NCBI GenBank assembly: GCA_910585505.1
Contig: CAJUFF010000015.1
Location: 1 to 31,606, forward strand
DNA: 31,606 bases
Reading direction: 5' to 3'
Source: an uncultured Ruminiclostridium sp.
Lineage (GTDB): Bacteria; Bacillota; Clostridia; Oscillospirales; Ruminococcaceae
Position 1 is the stretch's first letter. The number at the start of each line of letters is the position of its first letter. The notes beneath the pieces are model-generated. The model made no database searches. It saw only the letters and a list, made by a program, of their open reading frames with translations, and had not been told where the DNA came from. The translations under genes were made by a program, and so were the position numbers. Positions 28,175 through 31,606 of this stretch are shown piece after piece.

Positions 28175-28939
28175 ATGGCAATGTGGAGCACGTGCACCGT
28201 CACAAGGGCGGGAGCACAGCTTTTAATGAAAATGCAGGAGGTAGAGATTTACGCGGCAAGGTACGGTACGGAAACGGCCGATGACGACAATCTGAAATTT
28301 CAGACCGACGTGTCCGAACCGGGCGGTATAATGTCTGTTGCGGAGCTTAGACCCTACGATTGGGGCTTTGAAATTGTTATCCGAATGGACAACAGTAAGC
28401 TTGAAGAGGAAATCACGGTAAGGCAGATAGGATTTTTTGCGCGGATAAAGGGCGAAAATGAGGAAGGTGTCCTTTTCGCGGTAGCTCAGGACGAAATCGG
28501 CGACAGGGTTCCCACTCCGGAGGACATGCCCAATTTCAGCCTCGAATTTACCATAGCGGTGGCGGCGGATTCGGATGCGGATATAAGCATCGTTGTCGAT
28601 CCCACTACTACCGCAACGGTCGGGTATGTGGAAACGGTCAGGAATGAGATCGAGATAAATATAACCGAGCGGATATATGAGCTTAAAGAAGAGATCAATG
28701 TATATCTGAACAAGAAGCCCGACTGTCATGTATTCGCGCAAAGGCTGCGTGACAAAAGCAAGCCCGACTACGGTTTTGTCGGCAGCGGCGAATACGGTCT
28801 GACAATAGAAACAGGCGAATACACGGGAATGGCGGAGGTGGCAATCATACGTGAAGACAACACACTCCTTGACGCCAAAAACATCACAAGAAACACAATA
28901 AACGCCCCGGAAGGGACGTTTATAATAACCGAGGAATAA
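28175..28939 (+). CDS. Tail fibre/tail-collar N-terminal protein (DUF3751, gpH-like)
   Basis: A 254-aa protein whose N-terminal half matches the domain that attaches P2-type tail fibres to the baseplate: TCTVTRAGAQLLMKM, FQTDVSEPGGIMSVAELRPYDWGFEIVIRMDNSKLEEEITVRQIGFFARI, with the 'vRqiGlya' motif clear. A coiled-coil linker follows (VRNEIEINITERIYELKEEINVYLN). The C-terminal 60 residues (DCHVFAQRLRDKSKPDYGF...) form an unidentified beta-rich end. There is no receptor-binding tip, so it probably acts with the separate fibre genes downstream. Confidence 0.82.
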   Translation: MAMWSTCTVTRAGAQLLMKMQEVEIYAARYGTETADDDNLKFQTDVSEPGGIMSVAELRPYDWGFEIVIRMDNSKLEEEITVRQIGFFARIKGENEEGVLFAVAQDEIGDRVPTPEDMPNFSLEFTIAVAADSDADISIVVDPTTTATVGYVETVRNEIEINITERIYELKEEINVYLNKKPDCHVFAQRLRDKSKPDYGFVGSGEYGLTIETGEYTGMAEVAIIREDNTLLDAKNITRNTINAPEGTFIITEE

Positions 28940-28967
28940 ACCTCGCAAAAAGAAAGGAAAAAATATT

Positions 28968-29561
28968 ATGGCAAACACAAACTTCGTTTTAAGCAAAATT
29001 ATGGTAGGCGGTGAAATTCGCGACATTATCGCAAAAGCCACCGGCAAACATACCACGGTTGTCTGGAAAGAAACGGAAACAACGCTGGATTCCGCTCTCG
29101 CTTCGATAATCGCCGAGCTTTCCGGGCAGGCAAGCGGCGAAGCGGTGGACGCTAAGATAAGCGCCGCAATCGATGAGCTTATCGGCGGCGCGCCCGAAAC
29201 TTACGATACCCTTAAGGAGATTGCGGACTATATCGAATCTCATAAGGACGTTGTAACCGCCCTTAACGAGGCTATCGGAAATAAGGTTAATAAAATTGAC
29301 GGAAAAGGGCTTTCCGCAGAGGATTTTACCGCCGCGCTTAAGGCAAAGCTTGAAGCAATGCCCGCAATTACCGCCGCTCAGGTCGAGGCGTGGAACGGAA
29401 AAGCGGACAAGACCGTTGCTTCTTCCACAGCGGACGGACTTATGTCAAAGGAGGACAAGGCAAGGCTTGACGGGCTTAGGGGCGTTCGCTTCGGTGCCGA
29501 CGTTCCCGCCGATTTAAAGGATGGGGAGTTGTTCGTTCAGGTGGTGGAGGAAACCGCTTGA
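28968..29561 (+). CDS. Tail fibre-type protein with coiled-coil and DKARLDGL motif
   Basis: A 197-aa protein in the fibre region. After an N-terminal beta segment come repetitive helical segments: ASIIAELSGQASGEAVDAKISAAIDELIGGAPETYDTLKEIADYIESHKDVVTALNEAIGNKVNKIDGKGLSAEDFT, the common phage fibre linker, and SSTADGLMSKEDKARLDGL, a motif recurrent in fibre and baseplate proteins of gut phages. No tip domain is evident. AAAGGAAA precedes the ATG. Likely a fibre shaft or adaptor. Confidence 0.75.
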   Translation: MANTNFVLSKIMVGGEIRDIIAKATGKHTTVVWKETETTLDSALASIIAELSGQASGEAVDAKISAAIDELIGGAPETYDTLKEIADYIESHKDVVTALNEAIGNKVNKIDGKGLSAEDFTAALKAKLEAMPAITAAQVEAWNGKADKTVASSTADGLMSKEDKARLDGLRGVRFGADVPADLKDGELFVQVVEETA

Positions 29562-29568
29562 TTTTTCG

Positions 29569-29595
29569 TTGACATAAGCGCAGTAAAATTATAAA
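29569..29595 (+). promoter_or_regulatory. Possible promoter before the collagen-like fibre gene
   Basis: TTGACA (29569-29574) and TATAAA (29590-29595) lie in the 130-bp AT-rich gap, but the spacer is only 15 bp, short for sigma70. It may allow separate fibre expression, for example in the lysogen, or be chance. A terminator-like hairpin lies downstream at 29639. Confidence 0.3.
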
Positions 29596-29638
29596 AAAGC
29601 AGTTTTATACTAACAGTTGGATTAGTGTTTGGTATTAG

Positions 29639-29668
29639 GCGGTGCCGTAATTTAGCGGTACCGCTTTT
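29639..29668 (+). terminator. Terminator-like hairpin upstream of the collagen-like fibre gene
   Basis: GCGGTGCCG (29639-29647) pairs with CGGTACCGC (29656-29664) (one G-U pair, 8-nt loop), followed by TTTT and AT-rich DNA. It lies 22 bp before the ATG of the next gene, so it acts in a leader rather than at an operon end. Its layout resembles the hairpin at 7183-7217. Confidence 0.55.
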
Positions 29669-29690
29669 ATACTGCTTGGAAAGGATAGTT

Positions 29691-30674
29691 ATGTCAGTTA
29701 AAAAGCGCGATGTGGTTTTAAGAGGAAAAACGGCGGACGGCAGCAGCACGATAGACATGCCCGTGACACGTCTCGGAAATATCGAAGAAACTGCCGATAT
29801 AAAGGAAACCCCCATCACAGGGGACTATGTTCCGATAATAGATACGGAAGATGACGGGCAGATGAAGAAAACCCCTTATATGCCTGTCGGCGATCAAACT
29901 GTTAATTTTACCGAAACAACTTCAGAAAATTTGACTCCCCTTTCAAGCGGAGAAAAAATCAGCGTGTTATTCGGCAAGCTTGCAAAATCCGTAAAATTTC
30001 TGGCTTCGCATATTTCCGATAATGTTAAGCACGTAACCGCTTCGGACCGTGACACGTGGAACGGAAAGGCGGCGGGAAATCACAGTCATACCGCCGCCGA
30101 CATAGGAGCGCTTACCAATATAAAAATAGGCACCGTGACAACGGGTGCGACGGGAAGCCAAGCGGCGGCTTCGGCAAGTACTTCCGGGACTGTCACAACA
30201 TTAAATCTTACCATCCCCAAGGGAGATAAAGGGGATACGGGAGTGCAAGGTCCCAAGGGTGATACCGGAGCAACGGGTTCGCAGGGACCGAGAGGTGCTG
30301 CGGGAGCGGCTGGCGCAACAGGCGCAACCGGGGCGGCAGCGGGATTCGGCACACCCACCGCAACGGTCGACGCGAATGTGGGAACGCCTTCGGTTACAGT
30401 TACCGCCACGGGCAGCAATACGGCAAAGGTGTTTAATTTTGCGTTTAAAAATCTAAAAGGTGCAACGGGAGCGCGGGGAGCAACCGGAGCTACAGGAGCG
30501 CAAGGTCCAAAAGGCGACACGGGGGCAAGGGGTGCAACGGGAGCCACCGGAGCGCAAGGCCCCAAAGGAGACAAGGGAGACACGGGAGCGGCCGGACCCA
30601 ATGTACTTAAAGTCGGCACGACTTATCCTACTATTTTGTCATGTCCCTCTGGTTATTGGTACGGAAAATATTAG
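29691..30674 (+). CDS. Collagen-like tail fibre protein
   Basis: A 327-aa fibre. Residues 1-70 form an attachment segment, with the linker SDNVKHVTASDRDTWNGKAAGNHSHTAADIGAL common in phage fibres. Two Gly-X-Y blocks follow: one from about residue 181 (PKGDKGDTGVQGPKGDTGATG...) and another from about 256 (KGATGARGATGATGAQGPKGDTG...), separated by a ~45-residue beta region. The second block contains a duplicated 18-residue unit (30468-30521 and 30522-30575). Collagen-like repeats form a trimeric shaft in phage fibres. The short end LKVGTTYPTILSCPSGYWYGKY may be a truncated tip; the next ORF probably supplies the tip as a separate chain. ATG after GGAAAGGA. Confidence 0.88.
   Translation: MSVKKRDVVLRGKTADGSSTIDMPVTRLGNIEETADIKETPITGDYVPIIDTEDDGQMKKTPYMPVGDQTVNFTETTSENLTPLSSGEKISVLFGKLAKSVKFLASHISDNVKHVTASDRDTWNGKAAGNHSHTAADIGALTNIKIGTVTTGATGSQAAASASTSGTVTTLNLTIPKGDKGDTGVQGPKGDTGATGSQGPRGAAGAAGATGATGAAAGFGTPTATVDANVGTPSVTVTATGSNTAKVFNFAFKNLKGATGARGATGATGAQGPKGDTGARGATGATGAQGPKGDKGDTGAAGPNVLKVGTTYPTILSCPSGYWYGKY
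30468..30575 (+). repeat. 54-bp tandem duplication in the collagen-like block
   Basis: Two adjacent 54-bp units encode the same 18 residues except for the last (GARGATGATGAQGPKGDT and the same ending in K). Synonymous differences between the copies show that the duplication is not brand new. Such repeats expand and contract easily and can alter fibre length. Confidence 0.7.
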
Positions 30675-31153
30675 GGGGTGTTATTATCGGCATTACGGTA
30701 AACGTAAACGGCGTGTTAAAAACATTGACCGCAATCTACGTCAATGTAGGTGGAGCATTAAAATCTTTGATTTCGGTACGCACAAATGTCAGCGGCACTA
30801 TAAAACAAATATTTATCTCAAAGCCGGAAGAGATATCAGGTTCGTGTTCTGGTTCCACAGGGGGTGTCACGGTTGCTTCAAATATAGTTATTCACGCTTC
30901 CTGCACGGTAAGCGGCAACATAACATTATCGCCGAAAGGCAACATGGGACCGGCCGTCATGTACGCTGTTGACGGAAATAATAAAACAACATATATATTT
31001 AACAAGTCTCAATCAAACAGTACAGGTACCGTCTTCACCGGCTCAACAACTCTGCCGGCCGGAACGTATTCGTTTGTAATAGTAGCCTACAACTTTTCTT
31101 CTTCCGGAGTGGGGTCGTCCCCGTCCGTAAAATATTCAATTACTTTTTCATAG
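30641..31153 (+). CDS. Fibre-tip or beta-sandwich protein; start uncertain
   Basis: The frame opens at 30611 and encodes three similar short strands, ITVNVNGVLKTLTAIYVNVGGALKSLISVRTNVSGTIKQIF, followed by a Ser/Thr/Gly-rich beta domain that ends VKYSITFS. The first part is a repeat common in Firmicutes phage fibre-region proteins. An ATG at 30641 and a TTG at 30656 lack a ribosome site. AGGGGGTG (30673-30680) is well placed only for rare start codons (ATC 30686 or ATT 30692). No slippery sequence was found in the 64-bp overlap with the collagen-like gene. The exact product is therefore unsettled, but coding potential is clear. Probably receptor-facing. Confidence 0.6.
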   Translation: MSLWLLVRKILGGVIIGITVNVNGVLKTLTAIYVNVGGALKSLISVRTNVSGTIKQIFISKPEEISGSCSGSTGGVTVASNIVIHASCTVSGNITLSPKGNMGPAVMYAVDGNNKTTYIFNKSQSNSTGTVFTGSTTLPAGTYSFVIVAYNFSSSGVGSSPSVKYSITFS

Positions 31154-31168
31154 CAAGGAGACCAATAA

Positions 31169-31555
31169 ATGATAACACAGAGTATACAATTTTCAAATGG
31201 GACAACGCTTCCCGTTATCGCCGTTTACGGTAAAAACGAGCTGATTCAGAACGCGTATCGGGAGTGTTTTGAGATCAGGTTTTCAATCGGGGACGTTACC
31301 CTTGAGGGCTTATCGTCGCTAGCCGAGCCCGAAAATTTGTCGGAACTGATTCTGACGGAAAGGGACGATGAAACAGATGAAATTACGGCTCAATTCTCGC
31401 ATTACAATTTTACGATCGTGACGGGAATGGGCATGAAAACCGCTCCCGAAGACGGATCGAAATTCTTTTTCCTGAGCGTTGCTCAGAGGTCGGATTCGGA
31501 GCTTCTTATGGAGCGGCTTGAACGGGATAATGAGGATATACAGTCGGCGTTGTGA
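31169..31555 (+). CDS. Phage tail-region protein of unknown function
   Basis: A 128-aa acidic protein: an N-terminal beta region (IQFSNGTTLPVIAVYGKNELIQNAYRECFEIRFSIGDVTLEGLSSL), a middle Glu/Asp-rich part, the strand HYNFTIVTGMGMKT, and a C-terminal helix (ELLMERLERDNEDIQSAL). Similar proteins, as I recall, sit just before holin genes in Clostridia phages, so a lysis module may begin beyond the window. AAGGAG lies upstream of the ATG. The final 51 bp after the stop hold only AT-rich DNA. Confidence 0.6.
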   Translation: MITQSIQFSNGTTLPVIAVYGKNELIQNAYRECFEIRFSIGDVTLEGLSSLAEPENLSELILTERDDETDEITAQFSHYNFTIVTGMGMKTAPEDGSKFFFLSVAQRSDSELLMERLERDNEDIQSAL

Positions 31556-31606
31556 TTTTGTCAATATTACTTTACACAATTTTCTCAAAAAAACGAGTTT
31601 TTTGGA

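Noticed and set aside
30086..30619. Proline/alanine-rich minus-strand frame opposite the collagen-like fibre
   Set aside because: It is the mirror of Gly-X-Y codons and needs no separate gene.
30611..30674. -1 frameshift joining the collagen-like fibre to the following ORF
   Set aside because: No X-XXY-YYZ slippery heptamer exists in the overlap in the correct frame.
1..31606. CRISPR arrays, tRNA or rRNA genes, insertion-sequence transposases, attachment sites
   Set aside because: None were seen on reading both strands; no regularly spaced repeats, clover-leaf pattern or transposase motifs. Attachment sites would lie outside this late-gene window.

Overview
The window is the late (packaging, head and tail) region of a temperate tailed phage with a contractile tail, almost certainly a prophage of a Clostridia-type Firmicute (an Oscillospiraceae/Ruminococcaceae-like gut host is the best guess). 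Evidence: strong AGGAGG-type ribosome sites, frequent GTG/TTG starts, densely overlapping genes on the + strand, and a gene order that combines a lambda-type head with a P2-type contractile tail. No integrase, lysogeny repressor region, replication genes, holin or lysin is present, so both prophage ends lie outside.

Layout. 1-1773: AT-rich end of the middle region, with small phage ORFs, two of them apparently decayed, and an ArpU/RinA-like late regulator. 1791-3546: a candidate activator-dependent promoter, a P27-like small terminase subunit and a ParB-DNA methyltransferase fusion, ending in an orphan ribosome site plus a two-codon ORF that looks like a recombination scar. 3663-5414: an accessory cassette with its own sigma70-like promoter (amidoligase, gamma-glutamylcyclotransferase, small zinc-ribbon protein), followed by about 200 bp of hairpin-rich DNA. 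5623-6357: a Nu1-like small terminase subunit. 6374-7010: a self-contained minus-strand unit (consensus promoter with a palindrome in its spacer, two tiny hydrophobic peptides, a Cro/CI-type regulator, a terminator). 7119-7217: a second copy of the candidate late promoter. 7228-14870: VRR-NUC nuclease, GpA-type large terminase, DUF6148-like protein, two-TM peptide, portal, ClpP-type prohead protease with a nested scaffold start, decoration protein, major capsid protein and a connector protein. 14867-16858: head-tail completion genes, one of which (15228-15980) is clearly more AT-rich than its neighbours. 16858-23352: sheath, tube, tail assembly chaperone with a probable programmed -1 frameshift, tape measure, gpX. 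23349-28170: baseplate (gpD-like hub carrying cell-wall-binding domains, gpV, gpU, gp25, gpJ, gpI). 28175-31555: fibres, including a collagen-like one, and an unassigned protein.

How the genes work together. The ArpU/RinA-like protein probably switches on late transcription at two promoters that share an array of 9-bp-spaced GTCC motifs placed identically to their -10 boxes. Terminase and VRR-NUC package and trim DNA through the portal into a capsid built with protease and scaffold. The tail is measured by the 1219-residue tape protein, and its hub probably engages peptidoglycan directly.

Most interesting: the paired GTCC-array promoters; the minus-strand peptide/regulator cassette; the amidoligase cassette; a ~78-bp palindromic insertion with an 8-bp direct repeat that splits a ribosome site in the baseplate operon; and the baseplate hub with an SH3b-like insertion and a C-terminal CW_7 repeat. 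All functional statements are from reading the sequence and family knowledge; no database search was run.
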